A stretch of 64,000 bases of DNA from Shewanella carassii (GCF_002777975.1 NZ_NGVS01000023.1:193700-257699), one strand, 5' to 3'. Shown: positions 1 to 11,579, counted from the stretch's first letter. A program made the numbers and translations. The notes: a model not told the origin generated them from the sequence alone.

Positions 1-113
1 AGTGTACCAAAAGGAAAACCACTGCCAAATAGCTGGAGCACAAATATCGATATCAGGTAGCGCAAAACTGCGCCGGTTGCACCGCCAAGGGCGACAACGG
101 TCAGATTAATCAT
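1..113 (-). CDS. crcB: CrcB fluoride channel, N-terminal part (cut by window edge)
   Basis: Only the first 37 codons lie in the window; the gene runs off the left edge. The visible N-terminus starts [19 protein letters not shown] and continues into a hydrophobic helix and an FPFGT motif, the standard opening of the CrcB/Fluc family. These are small dual-topology membrane proteins that export fluoride. The ATG (minus strand, 111-113) overlaps the rarA stop codon by 8 bp, so it is probably translated as the last visible gene of the lrp-side cluster. Function is by family resemblance only. Confidence 0.85.
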   Translation of the reverse strand, partial: MINLTVVALGGATGAVLRYLISIFVLQLFGSGFPFGT

Positions 114-1437
114 ACCTTTTGTTCTCACTTTGGCGGTCGAGCTGGCAAAGCTGCGCCAACTTATCGCGGATCCGTTTCTCGAATCCCCGCTCAGTCGGAT
201 AATAAAAACGACTCTCGGCCAAGGCTTCGGGGAAATAACATTCGCCGGCGGCATAGGCATTGGCCTCATCATGAGCATAACGATAGCCTTCACCGGCACC
301 AATGGATTTCATCAGTTCGGTCGGCGCGTTTCTCAAATGCATGGGAACAGGCTGCTGGCCGGTTTCCCGGGCCAGTTGTCTGGCCGCCTTAAAGGCTGTG
401 TACACCGCATTACTCTTGGGCGCCGAGGCCAGATAAACAATCGCCTGCGCGATGGCACGCTCGCCCTCTGCCGGGCCGACCCGGTGGAAACAGTCCCAGG
501 CGTTGAGAGCAACTGTCATTGCAGTAGGATCGGCATTCCCCACATCTTCAGAGGCTATCGCCAGCAGGCGTCTTGCAACATACAGAGGATCGCAGCCCCC
601 TTCCAGCATACGACAAAACCAATAGAGCGCCGCATCCGGCGCCGAGCCGCGAATCGATTTGTGCACGGCTGAGATCAGGTCGTAATATTGATCGCCATTC
701 TTATCAAACCCCGCCAACTGTTCACCGGCTACCTGTACCAGCATAGCCTCGGTAAAACTACCGCCGTCCGGCAGCATGTCACTCATCAGCTCCACCAGGT
801 TGAGAACCTTGCGGGCATCACCATCGGCGAGTGTCGCCAACTTGGCCATCAGCTCCTGCGGCATCTGCAACCTGCGTTTGCCAAGACCACGCTCTTCATC
901 AGCAAGCGCCTGGGTCACTATGGTAGCAATCTCGGCTTCATCGAGACGCTTAATCAGATATACCCGCACTCTGGAGAGCAAGGCGTTATTGATTTCAAAA
1001 GAAGGGTTTTCTGTGGTGGCGCCAATAAAAATCACTGTGCCATCTTCAATAAAAGGCAGAAAAGCGTCCTGCTGGCTCTTGTTGAATCTGTGCACCTCAT
1101 CGACAAACAGCAAGGTGCGCTGGCCGCGCGATTGCGCCACGTTTTTGGCGTGTTCTATCGCCGAACGGATCTCTTTCACCCCGGATGTGACCGCAGATAT
1201 TCGCTCCACATGGGCATTGGCATAATGAGCGACCAGCTCTGCCAGCGTAGTCTTGCCGGTACCCGGCGGTCCCCAGAACATCATGGAATGGGCCTTGCCG
1301 GCCTCCAGTGCCAGTCTCAGCGGTTGCCCCGGTCCCAGCAAATGCTGCTGACCGACGTACTGCTCCAGCGTCGACGGGCGCATTCTTGCAGCCAGAGGGC
1401 GAAAGTCGGGGGCGAAATCAAAGCTCAGGCTGGACAA
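106..1437 (-). CDS. rarA: Replication-associated recombination protein A (AAA+ ATPase)
   Basis: A 443-residue RarA/MgsA/WRNIP1-type AAA+ protein, which in E. coli acts at stalled forks and single-strand/double-strand junctions. Walker A GPPGTGKT lies at residues 56-63, Walker B FVDEVHRF at 111-118, and the sensor motif GATTENPSF at about 139-147; the C-terminal tetramerisation domain is complete. The start is TTG, 2 bp after the lolA stop, with a GGAAGG ribosome site inside the end of lolA. The order ftsK-lolA-rarA matches E. coli. Length is normal for the family. Confidence 0.96.
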   Translation of the reverse strand: MSSLSFDFAPDFRPLAARMRPSTLEQYVGQQHLLGPGQPLRLALEAGKAHSMMFWGPPGTGKTTLAELVAHYANAHVERISAVTSGVKEIRSAIEHAKNVAQSRGQRTLLFVDEVHRFNKSQQDAFLPFIEDGTVIFIGATTENPSFEINNALLSRVRVYLIKRLDEAEIATIVTQALADEERGLGKRRLQMPQELMAKLATLADGDARKVLNLVELMSDMLPDGGSFTEAMLVQVAGEQLAGFDKNGDQYYDLISAVHKSIRGSAPDAALYWFCRMLEGGCDPLYVARRLLAIASEDVGNADPTAMTVALNAWDCFHRVGPAEGERAIAQAIVYLASAPKSNAVYTAFKAARQLARETGQQPVPMHLRNAPTELMKSIGAGEGYRYAHDEANAYAAGECYFPEALAESRFYYPTERGFEKRIRDKLAQLCQLDRQSENKRYD

Positions 1438-1439
1438 GG

Positions 1440-2054
1440 TTAACCTTCCCGCCCTGGGCGCTGATCGTCAATGGAAACGCCTTCGGGAAGCTCAAATTGG
1501 AACAGTGTCTTGTCGCTATCGGTCAGCGGCTGCTGCTCGCTCAGGTTGAACTGACTGAAATTACCCTGAGTGTCTTTCAGTGCCAGTCGGGTCAAAGTGT
1601 CATCGTTGAAACAGACGCTGACCTGCTGCACTCCGGCCTCTTCAGTCTTGGGTGCTATCTGGAAACACTCTTTATCCAGAGTGATGTTATAGCGAGCCCA
1701 ACTGGCCTCGTCGCGGCGCACCAAAAGCGTCATGGGCGAAGCGGCAATGGCATTTTCCAGCGCCAGTACGCTCACTTCCTCGGCGAACGGGTTATAAATC
1801 CAAACGTCTTTGCCATCTGCCACTATCACAGATTCATCCGGCTGCTGCAGATGCCAGTAAAACTGATTCGGCTGCGCCAAGGCGAGCTCGCCACTGCCTT
1901 GCTGAATAAGCTTGCCATTGATATCTGTAACCTGCTGCTGGAAATCGGCTTTCAGACCGGCAATGGCATCTAACTTCGCTTTGAGTTGTCCGGCATCATC
2001 GGCCACGGCCGGTAAGCTCATTGCCAGAGCAAGAAACATAACGCTTTTTTTCAT
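1440..2054 (-). CDS. lolA: Outer-membrane lipoprotein carrier protein LolA
   Basis: A 204-residue periplasmic chaperone that takes lipoproteins from LolCDE at the inner membrane and passes them to LolB. The N-terminus is a clear Sec signal peptide ending in AVA before DDAG (about 18 residues). The rest fits the LolA barrel, including the segment [19 protein letters not shown]. It sits 18 bp downstream of ftsK and 2 bp upstream of rarA on the same strand, so co-transcription is likely. The window also contains several lipoproteins that would depend on it (BamC, the RND adaptor, the HELAH protein). Confidence 0.97.
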   Translation of the reverse strand: MKKSVMFLALAMSLPAVADDAGQLKAKLDAIAGLKADFQQQVTDINGKLIQQGSGELALAQPNQFYWHLQQPDESVIVADGKDVWIYNPFAEEVSVLALENAIAASPMTLLVRRDEASWARYNITLDKECFQIAPKTEEAGVQQVSVCFNDDTLTRLALKDTQGNFSQFNLSEQQPLTDSDKTLFQFELPEGVSIDDQRPGREG

Positions 2055-2072
2055 TTGTACCTCAAATCTGTC

Positions 2073-4682
2073 TTATCTTGGCGGCGGTGGCGCCAATACT
2101 TCGCGGTTGCCATTATGGCCCTGGGCACTGACCACCCCTTGAAGTTCCATCTGCTCTATGATGCGAGCGGCGCGGTTATAACCTATCTTGAACTTACGCT
2201 GCACACTGGAGATAGAGCCGCGGCGGGTTTCGGTAACAAAGGCCACGGCTTCGTCGTAGAGTGCATCCAGCTCCTCCTCGCCACCTTCCGGTGCTTCACC
2301 GGGCAGCAACACCTGTTCGCCGTCACTGGCTCCCTGAAGAATTTCTTCAATATATTGAGGCTTACCGCGGGCATGCCAATCGGCAACCACCGCATGCACC
2401 TCATGGTCGTCCACAAAGGCACCGTGAACCCGGTTGGGCACGCCGGTCCCCGGGGGCAGATAAAGCATATCGCCCATCCCGAGCAGGGTTTCGGCGCCTT
2501 GCTGATCCAAAATGGTGCGCGAGTCGATGCGGGAAGAAACCTGGAAAGCGATGCGGGTGGGAATGTTGGCCTTGATAAGGCCTGTTATCACATCCACAGA
2601 CGGGCGCTGGGTCGCCAGAATCAGGTGTATACCGGCAGCGCGGGCTTTCTGGGCGATACGGGCAATCAGCTCTTCCACTTTCTTACCGACTATCATCATC
2701 ATGTCGGCAAATTCGTCCACGACAACCACGATAGAGGGCAACTTGTCGAGTTCAGGCGCCGTATCTTCCATGCTTTCGTTGGACTTCCACAGCGGATCAC
2801 ATATTGGTGTTCCAGCCGCCTTGGCCTCGGCGATTTTGGCGTTAAAGCCCTTGAGGTTACGCACCCCGAGCGCCGACATCAGTTTGTAGCGCCGCTCCAT
2901 CTCACCCACACACCAGCGCAGGGCATTGGCGGCCTCTTTCATATCCGTAACCACTTCACACAAGAGATGCGGAATACCTTCATAGACAGAAAGCTCCAGC
3001 ATCTTGGGATCTATCATGATAAAACGCACATCTTCCGGGCCGGACTTATACAGCAGACTGGTGATCATCACGTTGACCCCGACCGACTTACCCGAACCTG
3101 TGGTACCAGCCACCAAAAGGTGCGGCATCTTGGCCAAGTCCACCACGACCGGATCGCCGGCAATGTCTTGTCCCAGCACCATGGTGAGGTTGGATTTACT
3201 GTCCTTGAACGCCTGGCAATCGAGGACATCACGCATAAATACAGTTTCGCGGAACTTGTTGGGCAGTTCCAGCCCCACATAGGCCTTACCCGGAATAACC
3301 TCCACCACCCGCACACTTTCAGCCAGCAGAGAACGGGCTAAATCTTTGGATAAGTTGGAAATTTTTGAAGCCTTGACCCCGGGAGCCAAGTCCAGCTCAA
3401 AGCGGGTGATCACAGGTCCAGGATAGACTCCGACTACTTGCGCAGTAATATTGAAGTCAGCAAGTTTGCTTTCCACCAAGCGTGCCACCTGATCCAGTTC
3501 TTCTTCACTGATGGGGTTCTTCTTGCGATTAGGCACATCCAACAGCGAGATGCTCGGCAAGGGATCCATAGGTTGCTTACGCTCTTTGGAAGCCCCTTCT
3601 TCACCGGGTAAAATAATAATGCCGTTTTCAACCCTGGCTTTCTGGGTTTGCAATTGCCGCTCTTTATGACTGATAGCCCCTGTAGATGCACGCTTGTCGA
3701 AGTCGATTGTATCGCTTCCCTCGGTGTTATTCTGCCAAGGCGGCGTATCTTCAGCATTGCCCGAGGAAATGCCCGCAGCCTTGTCAACCGCAGTCCCGGC
3801 AACGCCAACCGAAAGCACCGGCTCTACCCTGCCCTGATGCTTGGGCTCAGTATCAGAGTTCTCATCGGCCATCTCCGCGGCTTCCCGCTCAAGAGTTTGC
3901 TGCTCCTTTTTACGGAAACGACTCAGTAGCCCGGGTTTCTTAACGGGGGCTTCAATAACCTCATCATCGTCATCTTCTTCGAACGCTTCTTCTGGTTCAA
4001 GGTCACCCCGCTCGCGGCGGAACTTGTCCACTACCGACATAAAGCCGCGGGTATCTTCAGTTTCTCTTGGGCCAGACAGGTGTGCCGGTAACTGTTTGAG
4101 CTTGCGAAAACACCAGATAGTTGCAAAACCGGTAAGCTCGACTATGGTAAGCCAGCTTATTCCAGTCAGCAGAGTGAAGCCCGCACCGACAAAGCAGAGT
4201 AGCAGCAGTGTGGTCCCCAGTTGATTAAAGTAAGGCAACATGGCCTGGGCTATTACATCTCCAGCTACACCACCGGCCGAAAATTCATAGATATCGCCGG
4301 CATTCATACTGGCCAAGGCAGCAAGGCTCAGCACCATCAACAGGAAGCCTATCAAGCGCAAGCCGACCGAGAAGTAGTCTACTTCCAGCAACTTGTGAGC
4401 ACGCCTGAAGATCAACCAACCGGTTCCGGCAATGATGACGGGGATCAGATAGGCGGTATAACCAAAGAAATAAAACAGGACATCGGCCAGCCAAGCACCT
4501 ACGGCACCGGTAACATTCTCAATCTTTCCTTGATAGTTAGACTGACTCCAGCCCGGATCGCCCGGATGAAAGCTGCCCAGCGCCAACAGTATATAGATGG
4601 CGATCATGCAGCACAGAATAAGCCCCCCTTCCAGCAGACGTTGCAGGCCGCTGAGGGTTCTGACGCTATTTCCCTGAGACAA
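2073..4682 (-). CDS. ftsK: DNA translocase FtsK
   Basis: An 869-residue division protein that pumps chromosome ends through the septum and activates XerCD at dif. There are hydrophobic membrane segments in the first 190 residues and an acidic linker with runs of E and D (about 225-245). The RecA-like motor has Walker A GTTGSGKS near residue 527. The C-terminal winged-helix gamma domain (about the last 65 residues, [14 protein letters not shown]) would read KOPS sequences. The linker is much shorter than in E. coli (1329 residues), as is common in other gammaproteobacteria. The apparent start is TTG with GGAAA upstream; the nearby ATG is out of frame. Confidence 0.97.
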   Translation of the reverse strand: MSQGNSVRTLSGLQRLLEGGLILCCMIAIYILLALGSFHPGDPGWSQSNYQGKIENVTGAVGAWLADVLFYFFGYTAYLIPVIIAGTGWLIFRRAHKLLEVDYFSVGLRLIGFLLMVLSLAALASMNAGDIYEFSAGGVAGDVIAQAMLPYFNQLGTTLLLLCFVGAGFTLLTGISWLTIVELTGFATIWCFRKLKQLPAHLSGPRETEDTRGFMSVVDKFRRERGDLEPEEAFEEDDDDEVIEAPVKKPGLLSRFRKKEQQTLEREAAEMADENSDTEPKHQGRVEPVLSVGVAGTAVDKAAGISSGNAEDTPPWQNNTEGSDTIDFDKRASTGAISHKERQLQTQKARVENGIIILPGEEGASKERKQPMDPLPSISLLDVPNRKKNPISEEELDQVARLVESKLADFNITAQVVGVYPGPVITRFELDLAPGVKASKISNLSKDLARSLLAESVRVVEVIPGKAYVGLELPNKFRETVFMRDVLDCQAFKDSKSNLTMVLGQDIAGDPVVVDLAKMPHLLVAGTTGSGKSVGVNVMITSLLYKSGPEDVRFIMIDPKMLELSVYEGIPHLLCEVVTDMKEAANALRWCVGEMERRYKLMSALGVRNLKGFNAKIAEAKAAGTPICDPLWKSNESMEDTAPELDKLPSIVVVVDEFADMMMIVGKKVEELIARIAQKARAAGIHLILATQRPSVDVITGLIKANIPTRIAFQVSSRIDSRTILDQQGAETLLGMGDMLYLPPGTGVPNRVHGAFVDDHEVHAVVADWHARGKPQYIEEILQGASDGEQVLLPGEAPEGGEEELDALYDEAVAFVTETRRGSISSVQRKFKIGYNRAARIIEQMELQGVVSAQGHNGNREVLAPPPPR

Positions 4683-4835
4683 ATGCGATTTCCATAAGCA
4701 AACGAAAAACGGATGGATTTAAGATACCAGAATCAACCTGAATGTGCAGCGAATAAGCCCGCGAAAGCGGCGGACAAAAAGTTTTTTTATGCCGGAAAAC
4801 TTATCTGGTCCAAAAAGTACACAGCAGTGATGAAA

Positions 4836-4856
4836 AAGGAGCCTCATAGACTCCTT
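4836..4856 (-). terminator. Probable terminator of lrp
   Basis: On the minus strand an 8-bp stem (4849-4856 with 4836-4843, one G-U pair) closes a 5-nt loop and is followed by a run of T. It lies about 20 bp past the lrp stop, in the 195-bp gap before ftsK. Nothing else recognisable is seen in that gap. Confidence 0.65.
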
Positions 4857-4877
4857 ATCCAAGAAACGAAACCGCTA

Positions 4878-5381
4878 TCAAACTTCAGCAGAAATACCTA
4901 TGGCCACTTTACTGGTTTGTTTCACCTCTTCCATCACCACATAGGTGCGGGTATCGGATACTGAAGGCAATTTTAAGAGGGTTTCACCGAGCAATTTGCG
5001 ATAAGCAGACATATCGGACACCCGGGTCTTGAGCAGATAATCGAAGTCGCCCGATACCAGGTGACATTCTTGAATATCATCCAAAAGCTGTACGGCACGA
5101 TTAAACTTATCGAAGACTTCCGGTGTATCTCTATTGAGGGTGATCTCGACAAACACTAGCAAGGATGCACCTAAAAAGTGCGGATTGACCAATGCGGTAT
5201 AACCGTTAATGTAGCCTTGTTTTTCAAGACGCTTAACGCGTTCAAGACAGGGTGTTGGACTCAAACCAACACGTTTGGAAAGCTCAACGTTGGAAATGCG
5301 ACCGTCAATTTGCAGTTCATTAAGAATGTTACGATCGATACGATCCAAGTCTTTTACTGGACTCTTTTTATTATTTACCAT
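4878..5381 (-). CDS. lrp: Leucine-responsive regulatory protein Lrp
   Basis: A 167-residue Lrp/AsnC transcription factor. The N-terminal helix-turn-helix runs from about residue 12 to 60 (LDRIDRNILNELQ, then VGLSPTPCLERVKRL), followed by a C-terminal RAM/ACT effector-binding domain that begins around GYTALVN. Lrp controls amino-acid metabolism as an octamer and senses leucine or alanine. It lies upstream of ftsK as in E. coli. Its divergent neighbour is alanine dehydrogenase, an arrangement that suggests local control of ald by this regulator. The ATG is at 5379-5381. Confidence 0.96.
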   Translation of the reverse strand: MVNNKKSPVKDLDRIDRNILNELQIDGRISNVELSKRVGLSPTPCLERVKRLEKQGYINGYTALVNPHFLGASLLVFVEITLNRDTPEVFDKFNRAVQLLDDIQECHLVSGDFDYLLKTRVSDMSAYRKLLGETLLKLPSVSDTRTYVVMEEVKQTSKVAIGISAEV

Positions 5382-5561
5382 ATTTTTAACCTTGTTTTAT
5401 CACTAAAACAACATTTAATTTTGCGTATGTCACAAGTTTAGCAGCATAATCTGCCCGGGCAATACTATACTAGACTTTCCTGAATTGATCACGTTCAGGT
5501 CACTATAAAATAACAATTATGCCCATTAAAAGTGGGTTTTTTAGTATATTGAGGCTCGAAA
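5382..5561. promoter_or_regulatory. Divergent lrp-ald promoter region
   Basis: This 180-bp AT-rich interval separates the start codons of lrp and ald and must hold both promoters. On the plus strand a TTGATC is followed 15 bp later by TAAAAT (about 5485-5512), a weak promoter match. A 5-bp hairpin followed by six T (5522-5542) lies 20 bp ahead of ald; it is too weak to call a terminator with confidence. No exact Lrp consensus site could be picked out by eye. Confidence 0.5.
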
Positions 5562-6677
5562 ATGATAATTGGTGTTCCAAAGGAAATCAAAAACCATGAA
5601 TATCGTGTGGGTATGGTACCGTCCAGCGTACGCGAATTGACTATGCATGGTCATCAGGTTTTTATCGAAACGAATGCTGGTAATGGAATTGGCTTTACTG
5701 ATCAGGACTATATTGATGCCGGTGCGTCTATTTTGGACACGGCCGCAGAGGTTTTCGCCAAGGCTGAGATGATAGTCAAAGTCAAAGAGCCGCAGGCCGT
5801 AGAGCGTGCCATGTTGCGCCATGATCAGATCCTCTTTACCTATCTGCACCTTGCCCCCGATCTGCCCCAGACCGAAGAATTGGTCAATAGCGGCGCTGTT
5901 TGTATTGCTTATGAAACAGTTACCGATGACCGTGGTGGCTTACCTTTATTGGCTCCCATGTCGGAAGTGGCCGGACGCATGTCTATCCAGGCCGGGGCGA
6001 TGGCGCTGGAAAAATCCATGGGTGGTTTAGGCATGCTACTCGGTGGTGTTCCCGGAGTTGAACCGGCGAAAGTTGTGATTATCGGTGGTGGCATGGTAGG
6101 AACCAATGCGGCGCAAATGGCGGTGGGCATGGGCGCCGATGTGGTAGTGCTGGATCGCTCCATCGATGCACTGCGTCGTTTGAACGTACAATTTGGCTCC
6201 AAGGTTAAGGCCATCTATTCAACGGCCGATGCCATTGAAAAACATGTATTGCAAGCCGATCTGGTCATAGGAGGCGTATTGATCCCCGGCGCCGCAGCGC
6301 CCAAGCTGGTTACCCGTGAACATGTCAAGAAGATGAAGCCAGGTGCCGCCATAGTGGATGTCGCCATAGATCAAGGAGGTTGTGTGGAAACCTCTCATGC
6401 CACCACCCACCAGGATCCTACCTATATCGTTGATGATGTGGTGCACTACTGTGTGGCCAATATGCCGGGCGCTGTGGCGCGTACCTCCACCTTCGCGCTG
6501 AATAACGCCACCCTGCCCTACATTCTTAAGCTGGCCCGCTTGGGTTACCGCGACGCGCTCTTGTCTGACAAGCATCTGCTGAACGGTCTTAACGTGATGC
6601 ACGGTAAGATCACTTGTAAAGAGGTCGCCGAAGCTCACAATATGGCTTATACCGCGGCCAGCGAACTGTTACAGTAA
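5562..6677 (+). CDS. ald: Alanine dehydrogenase
   Basis: A 371-residue NAD-dependent L-alanine dehydrogenase that interconverts alanine with pyruvate plus ammonia. The start MIIGVPKEIKNHEYRVG is the family signature. A substrate-site lysine is seen in MIVKVKEPQ and a conserved histidine in YLHLAPD. The Rossmann motif GGGMVGTNAA begins at about residue 171. Length is normal. It is divergent from lrp and followed by a strong terminator, so it is probably a single-gene unit. In E. coli lrp is next to trxB with no ald, so this gene is an addition to that order. Confidence 0.97.
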   Translation: MIIGVPKEIKNHEYRVGMVPSSVRELTMHGHQVFIETNAGNGIGFTDQDYIDAGASILDTAAEVFAKAEMIVKVKEPQAVERAMLRHDQILFTYLHLAPDLPQTEELVNSGAVCIAYETVTDDRGGLPLLAPMSEVAGRMSIQAGAMALEKSMGGLGMLLGGVPGVEPAKVVIIGGGMVGTNAAQMAVGMGADVVVLDRSIDALRRLNVQFGSKVKAIYSTADAIEKHVLQADLVIGGVLIPGAAAPKLVTREHVKKMKPGAAIVDVAIDQGGCVETSHATTHQDPTYIVDDVVHYCVANMPGAVARTSTFALNNATLPYILKLARLGYRDALLSDKHLLNGLNVMHGKITCKEVAEAHNMAYTAASELLQ

Positions 6678-6681
6678 ATAG

Positions 6682-7770
<1,089 letters not shown>

Positions 7771-7787
7771 GCTCCGCCAACAAACTG

Positions 7788-7819
7788 AAAAGCCAGTCAT
7801 TGATGACTGGCTTTTTTTG
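7788..7819 (+). terminator. Terminator of trxB
   Basis: A 13-bp perfect inverted repeat (7788-7800 with 7803-7815) is followed by T, 18 bp after trxB. Confidence 0.92.
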
Positions 7820-7855
7820 TCTGAGACATTGAAACATAAACAAATCACAAAAATG

Positions 7856-7882
7856 AAAAAAGGGACCCAAGGTCCCTTTTTA
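7856..7882 (-). terminator. Terminator of rplT (thrS-infC-rpmI-rplT cluster)
   Basis: A perfect stem of about 12 bp (7856-7867 with 7871-7882) with A/T flanks lies 30 bp past the rplT stop. It is symmetrical and could work in both directions. Confidence 0.88.
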
Positions 7883-7911
7883 ACAGCAACTTCAACTCAT
7901 CTCCTGAGAGA

Positions 7912-8271
7912 TTAGTTTGCCAGTGCTTCCTTCGCTTTTTCTACCAGAGTAGCAAACACTACTTTGTCGAATACAGCGATGTCTGCCAAAATCTTACGAT
8001 CGATTTCGATAGACGCCTTTTTCAGACCGTTGATGAAACGGCTGTATGAAAGACCATTCTGACGAGAAGCCGCATTGATACGTGCAATCCACAGTTGACG
8101 GAATTGACGCTTCTTCTGGCGGCGGTCACGGTAAGCATATTGACCTGCTTTGGTTACAGCTTGTACCGCTACACGGAAAGTACGTGAACGGGCACCGTAG
8201 TAACCTTTGGCAAGTTTCAGAACTTTCTTGTGACGAGCACGTGCAGTTACACCACGCTTAACTCTTGGCAT
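7912..8271 (-). CDS. rplT: 50S ribosomal protein L20
   Basis: A 119-residue L20, very basic, beginning [21 protein letters not shown], which is the family signature. It binds 23S rRNA early in 50S assembly. In E. coli L20 also represses rpmI and its own translation by binding the mRNA. The gene order infC-rpmI-rplT here is the same, with only 17 bp between rpmI and rplT, so the same feedback is plausible. A terminator follows. Confidence 0.99.
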   Translation of the reverse strand: MPRVKRGVTARARHKKVLKLAKGYYGARSRTFRVAVQAVTKAGQYAYRDRRQKKRQFRQLWIARINAASRQNGLSYSRFINGLKKASIEIDRKILADIAVFDKVVFATLVEKAKEALAN

Positions 8272-8288
8272 TTTTCAATTCCTCCTAA

Positions 8289-8483
8289 TTAAGCGTATGG
8301 CAGTTGGCGTGCAATCATAGGCACGTCAGCTTTGGCAACTAAACACTTGGCGCGCAGATGACGCTTACGCTTGGTGCTCTTCTTGGTCAGGATGTGACGC
8401 AGATGGGCTTGCTTACGCTTGAAACCATTGGCGGTTTTCTTAAAACGCTTCGCTACACCCTTGTCGGTTTTCATTTTAGGCAT
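8289..8483 (-). CDS. rpmI: 50S ribosomal protein L35
   Basis: A 64-residue L35, beginning [20 protein letters not shown] and rich in lysine and arginine throughout, with the usual [15 protein letters not shown] stretch. It lies between infC (84-bp gap) and rplT (17-bp gap), as in most gammaproteobacteria, and is probably co-transcribed with both. Confidence 0.98.
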   Translation of the reverse strand: MPKMKTDKGVAKRFKKTANGFKRKQAHLRHILTKKSTKRKRHLRAKCLVAKADVPMIARQLPYA

Positions 8484-8567
8484 TACTAAAACTCCGCATT
8501 GGGATATTAATAAAACGCAAGGCGAGCAAAGGCCCGTAGACCTTTGCTACTTTTCAGGGTTGCCCTG

Positions 8568-9110
8568 CTATTTCTTCTTGGGCGCCAGCACCATGATGGC
8601 TTGTCGACCTTCCATTTTCGGGAAGGATTCAACAACCGCATACTCTTCCAGATCGGCCTTGATACGGTTCAAAAGATCCATACCCAGGTTCTGGTGTGCC
8701 ATTTCGCGTCCGCGGAAACGCAGCGTGACTTTCGCTTTGTCCCCATCTTCTAGAAAACGAATCAGGTTGCGTAGTTTTACCTGATAGTCGTTTTCATCAG
8801 TACCAGGGCGGAATTTAACTTCCTTCACCTGGATCTGTTTCTGCTTCTTCTTCTGTTCTTTTTGGGCTTTAGCCTTGTCGAACAGATATTTACCGTAGTC
8901 CATGATACGGCATACAGGCGGCTCAGCATTAGGACTGATCTCTACCAGATCCAGACCTGCTTCATCGGCTACTTCCTGAGCCTCTTTGATGCTGACGATA
9001 CCAATGGCTTCACCATCTGCGCCATTCAAACGTACCTCAGGTACGCCGGTAATTTCTTCATTGATTCTATTCGGGGCCGCCTGACGGCCTGCTGATTTTT
9101 TGATCTTTAT
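8568..9110 (-). CDS. infC: Translation initiation factor IF-3 (apparent ATA start)
   Basis: IF-3 binds the 30S subunit, checks the initiator codon and keeps subunits apart. The N-domain (NRINEEITG, then GIVSIKEA), lysine-rich linker ([11 protein letters not shown]) and C-domain ([10 protein letters not shown]) are complete. No ATG, GTG or TTG lies at the expected N-terminus. The frame continues upstream of the first in-frame TTG (9027-9029) for 27 more codons of true IF-3 sequence, to ATA at 9108-9110 ([14 protein letters not shown]). A GGAGG site at the end of thrS lies at the right spacing. E. coli infC uses ATT, a rare start that lets IF-3 repress itself. The protein is then 180 residues. 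Confidence 0.96.
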   Translation of the reverse strand: MKIKKSAGRQAAPNRINEEITGVPEVRLNGADGEAIGIVSIKEAQEVADEAGLDLVEISPNAEPPVCRIMDYGKYLFDKAKAQKEQKKKQKQIQVKEVKFRPGTDENDYQVKLRNLIRFLEDGDKAKVTLRFRGREMAHQNLGMDLLNRIKADLEEYAVVESFPKMEGRQAIMVLAPKKK

Positions 9111-9113
9111 GAC

Positions 9114-11042
9114 CTAATCCTCCAACAATTCAAGACTACGGAGCGAAATTTGTTGCTTGACCTTAGCGGCGAAATCATCGATTCGCATCTTACCTAAGTC
9201 TACTCCGTCTCGGGTACGCACAGCGACTTCCCGATTTTCCATCTCCTGATCACCTATGACCAGCAAATAAGGAACCCGCCTCAAAGTGTGCTCGCGTATT
9301 TTAAAGCCTATTTTTTCATTCCTCAAGTCTTTAGAGGCACGTATGCCCTGTTCCTTGAAGAATTCGACTACTTCTTCAACATAATCCGCTTGTTTATCTG
9401 TTATGTTCATAACAACAACCTGCATAGGAGCCAGCCAGGTTGGGAAGCGACCGGCGAACTCTTCAATGAGAATACCGAGGAATCGCTCCAAAGAGCCCAA
9501 AATCGCACGGTGGATCATCACTGGAGTCTGACGGCTGTTGTCTTCGGCAACATAAGTCGCGCCCAGGCGTCCAGGCAAGGCGTAGTCAAGCTGCACTGTA
9601 CCACACTGCCAAGCGCGGTCCAGACAGTCATGCAGAGTGAACTCGATTTTAGGACCGTAGAAGGCACCTTCACCTGGGAGTATTTCAAATTCGATATCGT
9701 TGCTGCGCAGCGCTTGTTTCAAAGCTTCTTCTGCCCTATCCCACATGGCATCGTCACCGATACGCTTCTCTGGACGGGTAGAAAGCTTAACCACAATATT
9801 GCTAAAGCCGAAAGTGGAATAGGTGTCGTACACCATCTTGATACACTTGCTGACTTCGGCTTGCACCTGCTCTTCAGTACAGAATACGTGCGCATCATCC
9901 TGGGTAAAACCACGAACTCGCATCAAGCCGTGCAAGGCACCCGAAGGCTCATTACGGTGACAACAGCCAAACTCGGCCATCCGCAGCGGCAGATCGCGAT
10001 AAGACTTGAGGCCCTGGTTGAAGATTTGCACATGGCCAGGACAGTTCATCGGCTTGACGGCGTATTCGCGGTTCTCGCTGCTGGTTGTAAACATCGCCTC
10101 GGCGTATTTATCCCAGTGACCTGAACGTTCCCACAGCACGCGGTCCATCATCAGCGGGCCTTTCACCTCCTGATAGTCGTACTGACTCAGCTTCTGGCGA
10201 ATAAAACGCTCAAGCTCAAGGAATACACTCCAGCCGTCGTTGTGCCAGAACACCATACCTGGCGCTTCTTCCTGCATGTGGTACAGATCCAGCTGCTTGC
10301 CAATTTTGCGGTGATCACGCTTGGCGGCTTCTTCCAGACGAGTCAGATGAGTCTTGAGCGCTTTCTTATCGGCCCAGGCAGTACCATAGATACGCTGCAA
10401 CATCTTGTTGTCTGAATTACCGCGCCAGTAGGCACCAGCAACATTCATCAGCTTAAAGAAATGGCAAAAACGCATGTTGGGCACATGGGGACCACGACAC
10501 ATATCTGTGTATTCTTCGTGGTGATACAGTGCCGGCGTGGCATCTCGGCTGATGTTCTCATCCAGGATCGCCATCTTGTAGGGCTCGCCGCGAGACTCGA
10601 AAGTGTCACGGGCTTCCTGCCAGCTGACCACACGCTTGACCACGTCATAGTTAGTCTTGGCCAGTTCCAGCATGCGCTTTTCAAGCTTTTCCAGATCTTC
10701 CTGGGTCAGTTTATGTTCCAGGTCGATGTCATAGTAGAAGCCGTTATCGATAACAGGACCAATCGCCATCTTGGTTTCAGGCCACAGCTGTTTGATCGCA
10801 TGACCCAACAAGTGTGCGCAAGAGTGACGAAGGATTTCCAGCCCTTCTTCATCTTTGGCCGTGATGATCGACAGTTCTGCATCTGTTTCGATCAGATCAC
10901 AGGCATCTTTTAACTCGCCGTTGACTCGTCCGGCAATACAGGCTTTCGCCAGACCAGGACCAATATCAGCAGCAACATCGAGTGTAGAGACTGGGTTGGC
11001 AAACTCGCGCTTGCTCCCATCGGGAAGTGTAATTACAGGCAT
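9114..11042 (-). CDS. thrS: Threonyl-tRNA synthetase
   Basis: A class II synthetase of 642 residues that charges tRNA-Thr. The TGS domain opens at [14 protein letters not shown]. The editing domain has the [10 protein letters not shown] motif that clears Ser-tRNA-Thr. The catalytic core has the zinc-binding MNCPGH segment and motif 2 [11 protein letters not shown], and the C-terminal anticodon-binding domain is complete. I chose the ATG at 11040-11042, with AAGGAA in front, over an upstream in-frame ATG at 11093 that would add 17 unlikely residues and cover the operator hairpin. Its stop lies 3 bp from the infC start. Confidence 0.98.
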   Translation of the reverse strand: MPVITLPDGSKREFANPVSTLDVAADIGPGLAKACIAGRVNGELKDACDLIETDAELSIITAKDEEGLEILRHSCAHLLGHAIKQLWPETKMAIGPVIDNGFYYDIDLEHKLTQEDLEKLEKRMLELAKTNYDVVKRVVSWQEARDTFESRGEPYKMAILDENISRDATPALYHHEEYTDMCRGPHVPNMRFCHFFKLMNVAGAYWRGNSDNKMLQRIYGTAWADKKALKTHLTRLEEAAKRDHRKIGKQLDLYHMQEEAPGMVFWHNDGWSVFLELERFIRQKLSQYDYQEVKGPLMMDRVLWERSGHWDKYAEAMFTTSSENREYAVKPMNCPGHVQIFNQGLKSYRDLPLRMAEFGCCHRNEPSGALHGLMRVRGFTQDDAHVFCTEEQVQAEVSKCIKMVYDTYSTFGFSNIVVKLSTRPEKRIGDDAMWDRAEEALKQALRSNDIEFEILPGEGAFYGPKIEFTLHDCLDRAWQCGTVQLDYALPGRLGATYVAEDNSRQTPVMIHRAILGSLERFLGILIEEFAGRFPTWLAPMQVVVMNITDKQADYVEEVVEFFKEQGIRASKDLRNEKIGFKIREHTLRRVPYLLVIGDQEMENREVAVRTRDGVDLGKMRIDDFAAKVKQQISLRSLELLED

Positions 11043-11047
11043 GAAAA

Positions 11048-11142
11048 TTCCTTGTCCAGTGGTGACCCACACGTAGGGCCACTTGGTTATCAATGAAAAA
11101 GAGGGTTTTAGCCCTTGAGTTAAGGCAGTACAGGAGCCTTAA
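11048..11142 (-). promoter_or_regulatory. thrS translational operator: tRNA-Thr-like leader
   Basis: Ahead of the ribosome site (11048-11053) the leader RNA can form a 7-bp stem (11076-11082 with 11062-11068, one G-U pair). Its 7-nt loop reads UACGUGU, with CGU at the positions of tRNA bases 34-36, and CGU is a threonine anticodon. About 37 nt upstream is a second perfect 7-bp stem with a 9-nt loop (11136-11142 with 11120-11126). Anticodon-like arm, single-stranded link and second arm resemble the E. coli thrS operator, where ThrRS binds its own mRNA and blocks ribosomes. The fold is read by eye, and position 33 of the loop is A where tRNA has U. Confidence 0.75.
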
Positions 11143-11313
11143 GGTCTCCGCCGGGCAGGCTGGCAATTTTACGGGATAAGCCCTTGCCAGCGCAACCCAA
11201 AAACACTCAAGGGATAAGCTTTTGCTCACAGCCTGGGGCTATACTTGAACTGTGTTGTGATATGAAGTTCTATCGTCCAAAGGGCATAGCGCTACCGGAC
11301 AAAGGAGGAAGCC

Positions 11314-11514
11314 ATGCAACTCAAGAGTCAAACTATTTGCTGCCCCCATTGTGGCCACCATCAAAAAGTGGAGCTCGACGCCAGCGGCGGCGATCAGGAG
11401 TTTTATAATGATTGCCGGGTATGTTGCAACCCTATTCATATGCGGATGCACATCAATGACCAGAGGCACATGATAGAGCTGTACGTCGATGGCGATGACG
11501 AACAGCTCTACTGA
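11314..11514 (+). CDS. Small CPXCG-motif cysteine-rich protein
   Basis: A 66-residue protein with two Cys pairs, CCPHCGHH near residue 9 and CRVCCNPIHM near 34, followed by an acidic tail. It matches the CPXCG-type small zinc-binding proteins of gammaproteobacteria, whose role is unknown. The start is ATG with AAAGGAGG a few bases upstream, an unusually strong ribosome site for so small a gene. It lies alone between the divergent thrS leader and ribE. Confidence 0.85.
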   Translation: MQLKSQTICCPHCGHHQKVELDASGGDQEFYNDCRVCCNPIHMRMHINDQRHMIELYVDGDDEQLY

Positions 11515-11579
11515 AAAAAAACGTTTCAAGCTGCTTATATAGGACGAGTGCGGCCGCGAATGAAGTGTATCAGCGACAA

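Noticed and set aside
130..1443. Several plus-strand reading frames of 150-250 codons opposite rarA
   Set aside because: They mirror a clear RarA gene on the other strand, have no family resemblance and no ribosome sites. The same applies to the other long antisense frames, for example opposite ftsK, the PhoX-type gene and the RND genes.
5522..5542. Hairpin plus T-run just ahead of ald, as an attenuator
   Set aside because: The stem is only 5 bp with a G-T pair; too weak to claim.
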